Assembly (NCBI GenBank): GCA_018242585.1
Contig: JAFEBQ010000005.1
Span: 1 to 64,000 of the forward strand
Direction of reading: 5' to 3'
Origin: Planctomycetota bacterium
GTDB taxonomy: Bacteria; Planctomycetota; Planctomycetia; Pirellulales; PNKZ01
Length of the DNA stretch: 64,000 bases
Every line of letters starts with the position of its first letter. Within the stretch, counting starts at the first letter, position 1. A program made the position numbers and the translations under genes. Below are positions 49,694 through 58,546 of the stretch, piece by piece. Below the pieces are notes generated by a model. That model made no database searches, was not told the origin of the DNA, and worked only from the letters and a program-made list of their open reading frames with translations.

Positions 49694-49816
49694 TTAGCCC
49701 AGGATGAAGTAGCTGGCCAGTCCGATCAAACCAACGATGGGGTACAGATCGGTCAGGTCGAAGCGCGGGCGCAGATCCTGTTCGAGCTCCTTGGCGGCGG
49801 TTTCACGTCGCTTCAT
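49694..49816 (-). CDS. Single-pass membrane microprotein, 40 aa
   Basis: Forty codons from an ATG at 49816: MKRRETAAKELEQDLRPRF, then DLTDLYPIVGLIGLASYFILG and a stop. A charged amphipathic N-terminus precedes one hydrophobic helix (about 24-39). Composition and codon use look protein-like, not random; the shine-dalgarno is weak. Convergent with the PfkB gene (stop 4 bp from its stop). Function unknown. Confidence 0.5.
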   Translation of the reverse strand: MKRRETAAKELEQDLRPRFDLTDLYPIVGLIGLASYFILG

Positions 49817-50428
49817 GGTGGTGATCTTTCTACTCGAATCCAGAACAGGAATTATCAGCGAGTCGGTCGTTGCTATCGGTCAGTACCGTCTCAGGACATC
49901 CGCCTCGACGACCCCCTGGGGCGGCTCCAAAGAGGGCGTGGTCGCATAGCTTGACCCTGAGGCAACTAAGGCTAGGCCACTCAATTGCATTTAGTGCGCC
50001 AAAGATAAACATTCTGTTAACTGGACGCGATGGATTCAGCAATATCAGTATTGCTTATCTTTGTAAGTTGTTATTATTTATTGATTTATTGACGGCATCT
50101 GTTTTTGGTGACCTGGCAGACCGCGAAGAAAACTACGACATTGTGTCGCAGTTTGTTCTGCCAGTGGTGCCTAAATGACAGGCAAGGCGCGCGGCGAGGA
50201 TGAGGGGGTAGGAGCGAGGGATTAAGGGCTAGGCAAAGGGCCAATCGAAGTCGAATGGCCAATGGCCCAAGCCATACCAGCCTGGGGCATGTTCCGTTTG
50301 CATATAAGCGCGACGACGAATGGCCGTCAGCGCGTTGAGACCCTCCCCCGCCCTGGCAGGGTGGGGTGTTCGTCGCGCACGCTTTGAACGCGCGCTAAGT
50401 GCTACGAGCTGAAACAACGTCGCAACGA
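49817..50428. other. Gene-poor 612-bp interval, AT-rich in the middle
   Basis: The stretch at about 49980-50180 is markedly AT-richer than its surroundings (runs such as ttgttattatttattgatttattg) and has small hairpins (gcaata-tcag-tattgc near 50038). A plus-strand frame of about 100 codons crosses it but has no ribosome site and changes composition halfway, so I do not call it. The right part, about 50330-50380, is a fragment of the family-C repeat. Confidence 0.5.
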
Positions 50429-52822
50429 CTACTCGACCGAGAAGCGGTGGATCGTCGTCTGCTTGTACGTCTGCCCTGGTCGCAAAACCGTGGTCGGAAA
50501 CGACGGCTGGTTCGGCGAGTCGGGATAGTGCTGCGTCTCCAGACAGAACGCCGTGTGCTGCTCGTGCCCACCGTTCACCTTGTCGCCGTCCAGGTAATTG
50601 CCCGTGTAGAACTGCACGCCCGGCTCGGTGGTGAAGACTTCCATCACGCGGCCGCTGGCCGGATCCTTGACGCGCGCGGCTAGTTGCACGCTGCCGTCCT
50701 GGCTGCGCAGCACGTAGCAATGGTCATAGCCAGTCGGCCCTTCCGCGGGCTTCATCTGCTCGATCCGCTCGCCGATCTTGTGCGCCTGCTTGAAGTCGAG
50801 CGGCGTGCCGGCCACGGGGGCCAGCTTACCCGTCGGGATCGATTCCTTATCGACGGCCACATAGCGATCGGCCGCGATCGTCATCTCGTGGTCTAACACC
50901 TTGCCGCCGCCGGCCAGGTTCCAGTAGCCGTGGTTCGTCAAGTTCAACACAGTCGGCTTGTCGGTCGTGGCCATGTAGTTGATTCGCAACTGGTTGTCAT
51001 CGCCGAGCAGGTATTCGACCCGCACGCTGAGCGCGCCGGGAAAGTTCTCATCGCCGTCGGGGCTGACATGGCTGAACGCCACGCCGTCGGCCAATGACTC
51101 GGCCTTCCACACCGCGCGGTCAAAGCCCCGCGCGCCGCCGTGCAGATGGTTCGCGCCGGCGTTGGTCGCCAACTGATAGTCATAGCCATCGAGCGTGAAC
51201 TTCCCCTTGGCAATTCGGTTGGCATAGCGCCCAGTGGTGCAGCCAAAGAACGCTTTGTGGGCGATGTAGCCGTCCAATGTGTCGAAGCCGAGCGTCACGT
51301 TCGCCGGTTTGCCGCTGCGATCCGGCGCTTGCAACTCGACCAAGCGCGCCCCGTAATCGGTCAGCTTGACCACCAGTCCGCGCGCATTGGTCAACGTGAA
51401 CAGCGAGGCCTGTTTTCCCTCGGGCGTCGTGCCGAACGGCTGCTTGTCGATGTTCATCGAGCTTTTGCTCCCGCTGGTGGCGATGGGACGAATCTTGACG
51501 TTCCGAAACGCGATCAGGTTGCCGTGATCTTGCAGACAGATATACCCGCGCGTCGGCTTGCCGAACAAAGGATACTGGGCGAACTTGCTCTTGGCCACCC
51601 GCTGGTTCCAGTCGTCGCTCCCCTTGACGTACTCACAGTATTTGACGCCGTTCATGTACTGTTCGCACTTCTCGGGCGTGATCAGAATGCGCAACTGATT
51701 CCACTCGCCGGGGGGCTTGGTGGCGTCGACTTCGGACGAGTAAAGCTGGTACAGCCAGCCCGCCTTTTGCGGGTCGTGACCATCTTTGTTGTCTTGAATC
51801 TGAATTTCCGGACCGGTCTGCCAGGGTGTCTTCCCCTCGTCGGTCACGTGGAACATCAGGCCGCTGTTCCCCTCGGGCGAGATGTTGTATTCGAGCGACA
51901 ACTCGAACGCGTCGTACATCTCGTTGGTCAGGATGTCCCCCGCCCCTTTGTCGACCCGCGTTAGCGCGCCGTCGATGATCTTCCAGCCTGGGCCAACTCC
52001 GTCCTTCTTGTAGTTGTGCCAGCCGCGGGTCGTGCGTCCGTCGAACAGCATTTTCCAGCCGGCTTTTTCCTCGGCCAGGCTCAGCGCATTGGGCGCCACT
52101 TCCCCCAGTAGCTCGACCAGCTTGGCCTCAATGGCCGCGGCCCAAATGTCATAGCCGCGCGGGCTCAGGTGCAACAAGTCGGGCATGATCACCTTGTTCA
52201 GGCGCTTGTCGAAGCCCAGGAACTCGTCGCCGATGTCCAGGTAAAACACGTTCTCGCCGTCGGCCACGCTTTTGAATATCTCGTTGGCGCCGACGTTCAC
52301 TTTGTGACCGGGGCTTTCAGCGTCGCCGCCGCGCGGAAAGACGGCCAGCACCAACACTTTGGTCTTGGGCAGCTTGTCGCGCAACTTGGCGACGATTGCT
52401 TTGACCCCCGCGGCAATGTCCTCCGAAGTGTTCTGACCCGAGTTGTTGGTGCCGATCATCAGCACGGCCAGCTTGGGACTCAGGCCGTCGATGTTGCCGT
52501 TGTCCAACCGCCACAGGACGTGCTGGGTCCGGTCGCCGCCGATGCCGGCGTTCATCGCCTTGCGATTGCCGTAATACTTGGCCCAGGTCTCCTTGCCGGC
52601 CCCTTCCCAACCCTGGGTGATCGAATCGCCGATGAACAGCAGATCGACATCCCCTTGCTTGGCACGCTCGTTGATCGAGTTGTGCCGCACCAGCCAACGC
52701 TCGTCGCGCGGCACGGGTTTGGTCGTTTCGAGTTCCTCGGCGGCGCGGGCCGGCGCGGCCCCGTACGTTCCGCACACCAGCGCGCACAGCGCCAACCAGC
52801 ATGCCAGGCGTCGATACATCAT
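50429..52822 (-). CDS. Secreted SGNH hydrolase - DUF1080 - aldose 1-epimerase fusion, 797 aa
   Basis: Signal peptide (LACWLALCALVCGTYGAAPARA). Domain 1 (about 35-245): SGNH/GDSL-type esterase, with LLFIGDSITQGW (catalytic Ser in GDSI), GIGGDRTQHVLWRLDNG, and the C-terminal DLLHLSPRG (Asp-x-x-His). Domain 2 (about 255-455): DUF1080/3-keto-disaccharide hydrolase-like jelly roll, W-K-M-L-F-D-G-R-T-T-R-G-W-H. Domain 3 (about 465-797): GalM aldose 1-epimerase, with FTLTNARGLVVKLTDYGARLVELQAPDR, HLHGGARGFD, NLTNHGYWNLAG and CLETQHYPDSPN. All three act on sugar esters or glycosides. An internal Met before the GalM domain (MNIDKQPFGTT) could be an old separate start. No frameshift is visible. Confidence 0.88.
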   Translation of the reverse strand: MMYRRLACWLALCALVCGTYGAAPARAAEELETTKPVPRDERWLVRHNSINERAKQGDVDLLFIGDSITQGWEGAGKETWAKYYGNRKAMNAGIGGDRTQHVLWRLDNGNIDGLSPKLAVLMIGTNNSGQNTSEDIAAGVKAIVAKLRDKLPKTKVLVLAVFPRGGDAESPGHKVNVGANEIFKSVADGENVFYLDIGDEFLGFDKRLNKVIMPDLLHLSPRGYDIWAAAIEAKLVELLGEVAPNALSLAEEKAGWKMLFDGRTTRGWHNYKKDGVGPGWKIIDGALTRVDKGAGDILTNEMYDAFELSLEYNISPEGNSGLMFHVTDEGKTPWQTGPEIQIQDNKDGHDPQKAGWLYQLYSSEVDATKPPGEWNQLRILITPEKCEQYMNGVKYCEYVKGSDDWNQRVAKSKFAQYPLFGKPTRGYICLQDHGNLIAFRNVKIRPIATSGSKSSMNIDKQPFGTTPEGKQASLFTLTNARGLVVKLTDYGARLVELQAPDRSGKPANVTLGFDTLDGYIAHKAFFGCTTGRYANRIAKGKFTLDGYDYQLATNAGANHLHGGARGFDRAVWKAESLADGVAFSHVSPDGDENFPGALSVRVEYLLGDDNQLRINYMATTDKPTVLNLTNHGYWNLAGGGKVLDHEMTIAADRYVAVDKESIPTGKLAPVAGTPLDFKQAHKIGERIEQMKPAEGPTGYDHCYVLRSQDGSVQLAARVKDPASGRVMEVFTTEPGVQFYTGNYLDGDKVNGGHEQHTAFCLETQHYPDSPNQPSFPTTVLRPGQTYKQTTIHRFSVE

Positions 52823-53301
52823 GAACGTGACTCCCTCGGGAAAGATGAAGCGGAGCGGACGCTCCGCGGCAAAGGCGGGGCGAGCGGCGGATTCCGGCGC
52901 AGGTTCGGCGGGCCAAGCGCCGCTCGCAGCAAGGCTATCAGCCTAGCCGCTGCGCGCGCCGGTTTCCAGCAGCCTGAATTAGATCGCTTTTCACGGCACT
53001 GACGCATCGAGGTGTCCGTTCAGCCGGTGGAATGGCCACGGTTCGCGGCAACGAAGCCGATTCGGAATCAGGAATCAAACGCCAGCCCTGATTCCGTCAT
53101 TCCCGCGCAGGCGGGAATCGAGAGGGTAACCGCAACCACTAGATTCCCGCCTGCGCGGGAATGGCGGCCTGGCTAGGCACGCTCCCACGAATTGAAATGC
53201 GATCTAGCAGGATTACGATAATCCAAGATGTCCCGCTTGGCGTATCATAGAGCGACACCTGTGGATGCACTTCCCTGAAGTTTTGACGAGACGCCCGATT
53301 C
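52823..53301. other. 479-bp intergenic region with palindromic repeat
   Basis: Contains an inverted pair near 53098-53162: attcccgcgcaggcggga at left and tcccgcctgcgcgggaat at right, separated by about 30 bp. This is a common bacterial intergenic hairpin type. No protein-like frame or RNA gene is evident. The fusion gene reads away to the left and plsC to the right, so promoters for both should be here. Confidence 0.6.
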
Positions 53302-53961
53302 ATGGCCGGTCGCACGCCCCTCAAGTACCTCTATTACAACTTCCTGCAACTCAGTTGCCGGCTGCTGGGGGCGGCCTTGCTCGACATTCGCGTCAGCGGC
53401 CGGCAGCACGTGCCGCCGACCGGCGGGGCGTTGGTGTTGTCGAACCATCAGAGCTTCTTCGATCCGCTGCTCCTTGGCCTGGCGGCGGATCGCGACATGT
53501 TCTTTCTGGCGCGCGATACGCTGTTTCGATCGGCGCCGTTGCGATTGGCGCTCTGGGCGGTCGACACGATCCCGCTCGATCGCGAAGGGGGCGGGCTGTC
53601 TGGGCTCAAGGAGACGCTCCGCCGCGTGCGCGAAGGGAGCGCGGTCGCGATCTTTCCCGAGGGCACTCGCACGCCCGACGGCGATCTGCAAAAGATCAAG
53701 CCCGGGTTTTGCGCGCTGGCCCGCCGCGCCCGAGCGCCGCTGGTGCCGGTGGCGATCGACGGGGCCTATCAGGCCTGGCCGCGCAAACAGAAGCTGCCGC
53801 GCCGCGCGACGGTTCACATTGTCTTCGGCCCACCAATCGCGCCCGAACAGGCCCAAGCGCTCGACGACGCGGCGCTGGTGGCCGAAGTGCAACAGCGGAT
53901 CGGCGACTGCCTGGCCACGGCCCGCGCCGGCCGCCATCGCGCGTCCTGCGTTCACGCCTAG
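53302..53961 (+). CDS. plsC: 1-acyl-sn-glycerol-3-phosphate acyltransferase-like protein, 219 aa
   Basis: PlsC/LPLAT membrane-associated acyltransferase of phospholipid synthesis. Motif I NHQSFFD (H-x4-D, about 48-53), motif III FPEGTRTPDG (about 119-128), and later VPVAIDGAY. N-terminal amphipathic helix LYYNFLQLSCRLLGAALL. Ends in a short basic tail. No neighbouring lipid genes; activity on lysophosphatidic acid is by family. Confidence 0.85.
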   Translation: MAGRTPLKYLYYNFLQLSCRLLGAALLDIRVSGRQHVPPTGGALVLSNHQSFFDPLLLGLAADRDMFFLARDTLFRSAPLRLALWAVDTIPLDREGGGLSGLKETLRRVREGSAVAIFPEGTRTPDGDLQKIKPGFCALARRARAPLVPVAIDGAYQAWPRKQKLPRRATVHIVFGPPIAPEQAQALDDAALVAEVQQRIGDCLATARAGRHRASCVHA

Positions 53962-54461
53962 TTTGCCACGGAGGCACAGAGACACGGAGGTTTGCACGGA
54001 GAGAAGGCAGAGAAGTTGAGAGAGGGAGTCGGTGTTTGATGAGTTTGGTTGTGAATTGAATGATTGTTGGATCTTATGAGCGACGCCGCGCAACCCCTTC
54101 TCCCCCCGGGAGAAGGTGGCGGCGCTAGCCGCCGGATGAGGGTCTCGCATCAATCGCCATTCGCGCCGCAACACGCACATTCAATAATCGCCAGTCTGAT
54201 TCCGTCGTCTAACAAGCTTGCTCGAAGCCCCTCATCCGGCCTGTCGGCCACCTTCTCCCGGAGGGAGAAGGGTTGGCGCGCGCCGCGTGATGGCAACAGC
54301 GCCGCGAGTCTGCGCCGCCCGTATTACTAGCAACCAGCAACTCGCAACCAGCAACTTCCCCACCCCTCCTTGACCGCGCGGCGTGAAATGTTTCCACTGC
54401 ATGGTCCGAGCGCGCCCTGTCGAGCGCGTCGTGCTTCTCCATTGCCAGACGTGCCCACGCC
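53962..54461. repeat. 500-bp interval with family-D (54085-54280) and family-F repeats
   Basis: Holds a family-D element with inverted ends (ccccttctccccccgggagaagg...ccttctcccggagggagaaggg), then at 54327-54360 a family-F arm (ctagcaaccagcaactcgc). I find no gene. The D element sits outside the phage cassette, showing that the family is chromosomal and not phage-specific. Confidence 0.75.
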
Positions 54462-56546
54462 ATGTCATCCCTCGCCAAATTGAATCCGCCGCAGCGCGAG
54501 GCTGTGACCACCCTCAGTGGCCCGCTGTTGGTACTGGCCGGCGCGGGCACGGGCAAAACCCGAGTGGTCACCCATCGGATCGCCGAGCTGATCCGCCACG
54601 GCACCAAGCCCGAGCGGATTCTGGCCGTCACGTTCACCAACAAAGCCGCCGGCGAAATGCAAAGCCGGGCCGCCGAGCTGCTGGGCAAAAAGTTGCCGAC
54701 CAAGCCGGAGATTTCCACGTTTCACTCGCTGTGCGTGCGGATCCTGCGGCGACAGATTCGCCACCTGGGCTATCCGGCCCAGTTCGGCATCTATGACCGG
54801 GGCGATCAAGAGTCGGCGGCGCGCGGCGCGCTGCGCGAGTTGAAAGTCCCCGGCGCTGACATGCGCCCCAGCGATCTCCTCTTTCACATCGGCCGCTGGA
54901 AGAACGCCTCGATCGACCCGACCCAGGCGGCTCAGACCGCGCGCACCGACAAGGAACACCTGGCGGCGATGGGCTACCGGCGCTATCAGCAAGCGCTCAA
55001 GAACGCCGCCGCCGTCGACTTTGACGACTTGCTGCTGTTGGCCGAGCAGTTGCTTTGCAACTTCGACGAGGTCCGCCGGACCGAAGCCGGCCGGTTCGAT
55101 CACGTTCTGGTTGACGAGTACCAGGACACCAACGGTTCGCAGTACCGAATCATCAAGGCCCTGGCCGGCGGGCACCGCAACTTGTGCGTCGTGGGGGACG
55201 ACGATCAATCGATCTACGGCTGGCGCGGGGCCGAGGTGACGCACATCTTGCAGTTCAAGCGCGACTGGCCCGACGCCAAGGTCGTGCGCCTGGAAGACAA
55301 CTACCGCTCGTGCGAGCCGATCATCACGCTGGCCAACCGATTGATTCGCCACAACAAGCAGCGCCACGACAAGGTGCTGAAAGCCAGTCGCAAGGAAGGT
55401 GAAGAGCCGCGGATTCTCACCTTTCCCGACGAGACGACCGAAGCCAACCAGGTGGTCGAGGAGATTGCGTCGCTGTTGTTCCGCCGACTGGCCGAGCCGC
55501 GCGACATCGCCATTCTGTTCCGCACCAACGAACAGCCGCGCCCGTTCGAGGCCGAGCTGCGCCGCGCGAAGTTGCCCTACACGCTGATCGGCGGCATGTC
55601 GTTCTATGACCGGAAGGAAGTTCGCGACATCCTGGCCTGGCTCAAAGTCCTGGCCCAGCCCCAGGACGAAGTGTCATTGCTCCGCGTAATCAACACGCCG
55701 CCGCGCGGCATTGGTCCCAAGGCGGTCGAGCAACTACTCGCCCGCGCCGTCGAGCAGGGGAAACCGGTCTGGGAGATTCTGCCCGAGGCGGCCCGCGTCC
55801 CCGGCTTGCCGCCGGCCGCGCGCAAGGGTGTCGAGCAGTTACGCGCGCTGGTGGCCGACTTCAGCGCTCGGGCCAAGTCGCAACCGCTCGTGGACGTGGC
55901 GGTCGATCTGCTGCAAACCCTTCGCTATCAGGACGAGATTCACCGACTCTACCACGAGCCGAACGACCAATCCTCGCGCTGGGCGTCGGTCGAGGAGCTG
56001 GTCAACTCGCTCGGTTCGTATCAGGACCGGGCCAAGAATCCGACGCTGGCGGGTTTTCTGGAAGACGTCGCGCTCAACAATCGTGACGATGAAGATGACA
56101 AAGAGTCGCAACTGGCCCGCAACGCGATCGTGCTGATGACCATGCACGCGGCCAAGGGGCTGGAGTTCCCACACGTCTACATGGTCGGGCTGGAAGAAGG
56201 GCTGTTGCCGCACCACCGGGCCGTGGCCGTCGACGGCATCGCCATCGACGAGGAACGCCGGCTCTGTTACGTCGGCGTCACGCGGGCGCGCGATCGGTTG
56301 ACCCTGTCGCTGTCCCTATCGCGGTTCAAGTGGGGCAAAGCCCGCGACACGATTCCAAGCCGGTTCCTGTTCGAGCTGCAAGGACGCGCCGACAGCCCGC
56401 AAGCGCGCAAAGCCCTCGATCAAACGCGCGAGTCAGTGCGCAAACAGCCGGCAAAGCAGGCAGCCAAGCCGACGGCCAAAGCCACCGCACGCCCGGCGCA
56501 AGGTTCCTCGGCCGCCACCCCGCGCCGCGCTCCGCCGCGCAAATAG
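54462..56546 (+). CDS. pcrA: UvrD/PcrA-type DNA helicase, 694 aa
   Basis: Superfamily 1A 3'-5' helicase of repair and replication. Q motif LNPPQREAV, Walker A GAGTGKTRV (about 26-34), motif Ia TFTNKAAGEM, Walker B VDEYQDTN, motif III DDQSIYGWRGA, motif IV VRLEDNYRS, then motif V MTMHAAKGLEFPHV and motif VI VTRARDRL. All are intact. The Lys/Ala/Pro-rich C-terminal tail (about 645-694) is in the usual position of the disordered PcrA tail. Confidence 0.92.
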   Translation: MSSLAKLNPPQREAVTTLSGPLLVLAGAGTGKTRVVTHRIAELIRHGTKPERILAVTFTNKAAGEMQSRAAELLGKKLPTKPEISTFHSLCVRILRRQIRHLGYPAQFGIYDRGDQESAARGALRELKVPGADMRPSDLLFHIGRWKNASIDPTQAAQTARTDKEHLAAMGYRRYQQALKNAAAVDFDDLLLLAEQLLCNFDEVRRTEAGRFDHVLVDEYQDTNGSQYRIIKALAGGHRNLCVVGDDDQSIYGWRGAEVTHILQFKRDWPDAKVVRLEDNYRSCEPIITLANRLIRHNKQRHDKVLKASRKEGEEPRILTFPDETTEANQVVEEIASLLFRRLAEPRDIAILFRTNEQPRPFEAELRRAKLPYTLIGGMSFYDRKEVRDILAWLKVLAQPQDEVSLLRVINTPPRGIGPKAVEQLLARAVEQGKPVWEILPEAARVPGLPPAARKGVEQLRALVADFSARAKSQPLVDVAVDLLQTLRYQDEIHRLYHEPNDQSSRWASVEELVNSLGSYQDRAKNPTLAGFLEDVALNNRDDEDDKESQLARNAIVLMTMHAAKGLEFPHVYMVGLEEGLLPHHRAVAVDGIAIDEERRLCYVGVTRARDRLTLSLSLSRFKWGKARDTIPSRFLFELQGRADSPQARKALDQTRESVRKQPAKQAAKPTAKATARPAQGSSAATPRRAPPRK

Positions 56547-56649
56547 CGCGGTGTCAGGGCCAGCAAACCGGGCCGCTTTCGCCGCTTGGGTCGATGTCCC
56601 CGAGGGCCTTAGGTATTTGATGAAGGCACTAAGCCTGGATTGAACGCCA

Positions 56650-57759
56650 CTAAGCGAACTGCTCACTCGTCTTGGGAATCGCCAGGATATTCTGGAAACG
56701 AAAGACTTCGTTCCAAGAACTGTAATCCCAAATCGGGATCAATCGTCGCGAGTCCAGGCGATAGAAACGATGATTCGGCAACAACGTGTAGAAGTCACGG
56801 AGAAAGCGACGAGACACGATATTCATTTCGTTGAATTCAAATTGAATCACGTCAATACAATTCTCCCTCAACAGGTCTCGCGCCCCCTCCAGCACGGCGT
56901 ATTCATGTCCTTCCGTATCGATCTTGAGAAAGTCGATGCGATCGATGCCATGAGTATTGCAAAAGTGGTCCAGCGTCTCTACGACAATAGTGCTGTATTT
57001 GATTTCCTGCCCTTTGTGAATGGCCGTCAGTACCTCCTGGTGCAGTGACGCATGGGCGGTTCCATGCTCCCTGGCATAGTCATAGATATTCGCCGTGGCT
57101 GCTTCGGCTCCCAATGCCACGTTGTGGACATCGACGTTGCTGGTCGCTAAGGCCTGAGCGCAGCGGGCAAAGATTTGCGGCTGCGGCTCAAAGGCGACGA
57201 TTCGTGCCGTAGGAAACTGCGCGCGCAGCGCCATCGAATAGTCGCCTTCATTAGCGCCAACGTCAAAAAACATTGGCGTCGGTTTCTTGATTAAACGCGT
57301 CAAAACGCGCTCGATGACGAACGTCTCGCCCGAGACTTCGGGCGTTTCCCACTTGTTAACTCCGATATTGTGATAGGCCAGATCGAGCAGATTCAAGCCG
57401 CACTTATTGGCGAGATCGATAACCATTCGTTCCGCCGCGTGCGAATCGTCGCCACGTTCGCGCTTGAGCACGTCCAACAGATCGAGTTGGGCAACGCGGC
57501 ACAGCTTGTGAATCGTTCGTTCCACGGCACTATGGACGAGCGGGGAACGATTCTGCCGCTTGAGAAACCGAACCAAGCGATGAATGAAGCCCGCCTGGGC
57601 GCTGCTATTCGCTTCGCACGAACTTCGCACTAATTCTGAGGCATCGCGATCCATCATAAGCCAAGCAGCGAAATCCAGTGAATCATTCGTGCTATCGAGG
57701 GCGACTGTCGTGCGACCTGCTTCGCGGTGCGCAAGAACAATCCCTCGCCGAAGACGCAT
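56650..57759 (-). CDS. FkbM-family methyltransferase, 369 aa
   Basis: SAM-dependent O-methyltransferase. The core is in the C-terminal 220 residues: FFDVGANEGDYSMALRAQFP (SAM glycine motif), IVAFEPQPQIFARC, NVDVHNVALG and FLKIDTEGHEYAVLEGA. The first 150 residues are a helical region of unknown role. Start is uncertain: ATG 57759 and 57657 are both possible; the long in-frame extension to 57867 is not protein-like. Base composition is lower in GC than the flanking genes, suggesting transfer. Likely decorates a glycan or lipid, but no cell-surface locus surrounds it. Confidence 0.7.
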   Translation of the reverse strand: MRLRRGIVLAHREAGRTTVALDSTNDSLDFAAWLMMDRDASELVRSSCEANSSAQAGFIHRLVRFLKRQNRSPLVHSAVERTIHKLCRVAQLDLLDVLKRERGDDSHAAERMVIDLANKCGLNLLDLAYHNIGVNKWETPEVSGETFVIERVLTRLIKKPTPMFFDVGANEGDYSMALRAQFPTARIVAFEPQPQIFARCAQALATSNVDVHNVALGAEAATANIYDYAREHGTAHASLHQEVLTAIHKGQEIKYSTIVVETLDHFCNTHGIDRIDFLKIDTEGHEYAVLEGARDLLRENCIDVIQFEFNEMNIVSRRFLRDFYTLLPNHRFYRLDSRRLIPIWDYSSWNEVFRFQNILAIPKTSEQFA

Positions 57760-58546
57760 CGTACTTGTCAGGGCCACGGAGACCACAAGCCTCGAAGCCG
57801 AAACGGCTGGCAAGAACCGTTTCGGCGAGAGAGCCATAGCTGGCAATAGGATCCGTTGCTCGCACAAAACATATCACGGGCCATCAATGTGCGGGAGTCG
57901 GAAAGGTTAAAGAGTCGGTACAGGAGCTCGCCACAACGATGGGCCATGCGACGCAACGGTGGCCAATCGCCTAAAAACCGCGACAACGAGGCCGTTGGCA
58001 GGCAGGGCGAAGTAAAGGCTTGATAACGGTCGCCCAACGAGCAGCCCTGCCGCGTTGCAAAAGGGCTGCGGCCAGGGACAAGGTGGAGCCCGAGATGCCC
58101 GCTGCACGCTCCTAAGGAACACCTCACGCCTGCTGCAACTGCTAGCACCGCGGGTGGCCCAGGTGCTTGCACCTGGGTGGCCGAAGGCCACAAGAAACCT
58201 CGAACGCCGTCCCGCACGGGTGGCAAGTTTCCATTCGGTTAACGCGTGCCCATCGAGTTTCTTGTTGCTGCGCAACACCGATGGCAAGCCATCGGTGCCA
58301 CCCACGATGTTCTCGATTCAAGGTAGCATCGGCGTAGCTGCCAAGCCGGTGGCTTTGCCACCGAGTTCGGCGGCTGAGCCGCCGGCTTGGATGGCCAAGC
58401 GATAAGCACGCGACGGAATGCCTAACGTGTGCTGCAACTGCTAGCACCGCCCCCCTCGCCCCGCGCCAATCGCGCTATCGTCAATTCCGCTAGCGTGTTA
58501 CATTTGTCGCCACTCGCTGGGCCTTTGGTGTCACAAGGAGGTGCAC
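57760..58546. repeat. 787-bp repeat-rich gap (family E copy 2, family A copy 2, direct repeats)
   Basis: The E-type element at about 58148-58306 and the A-type hairpin at 58341-58390 (ccaagccgg...ccggcttgg, same outer arms as the REP at 3992) lie between two 21-bp direct repeats (58131-58151 and 58430-58450, tgctgcaactgctagcacc). The direct repeats also have partly similar upstream flanks. The 240 bp before them have no gene I can support. The arrangement looks like nested repeat insertions. Confidence 0.65.

Noticed and set aside
49870-50178. A 102-aa plus-strand frame in the AT-rich gap
   Set aside because: No ribosome-binding site, no homology pattern, and abrupt change in base composition inside it.
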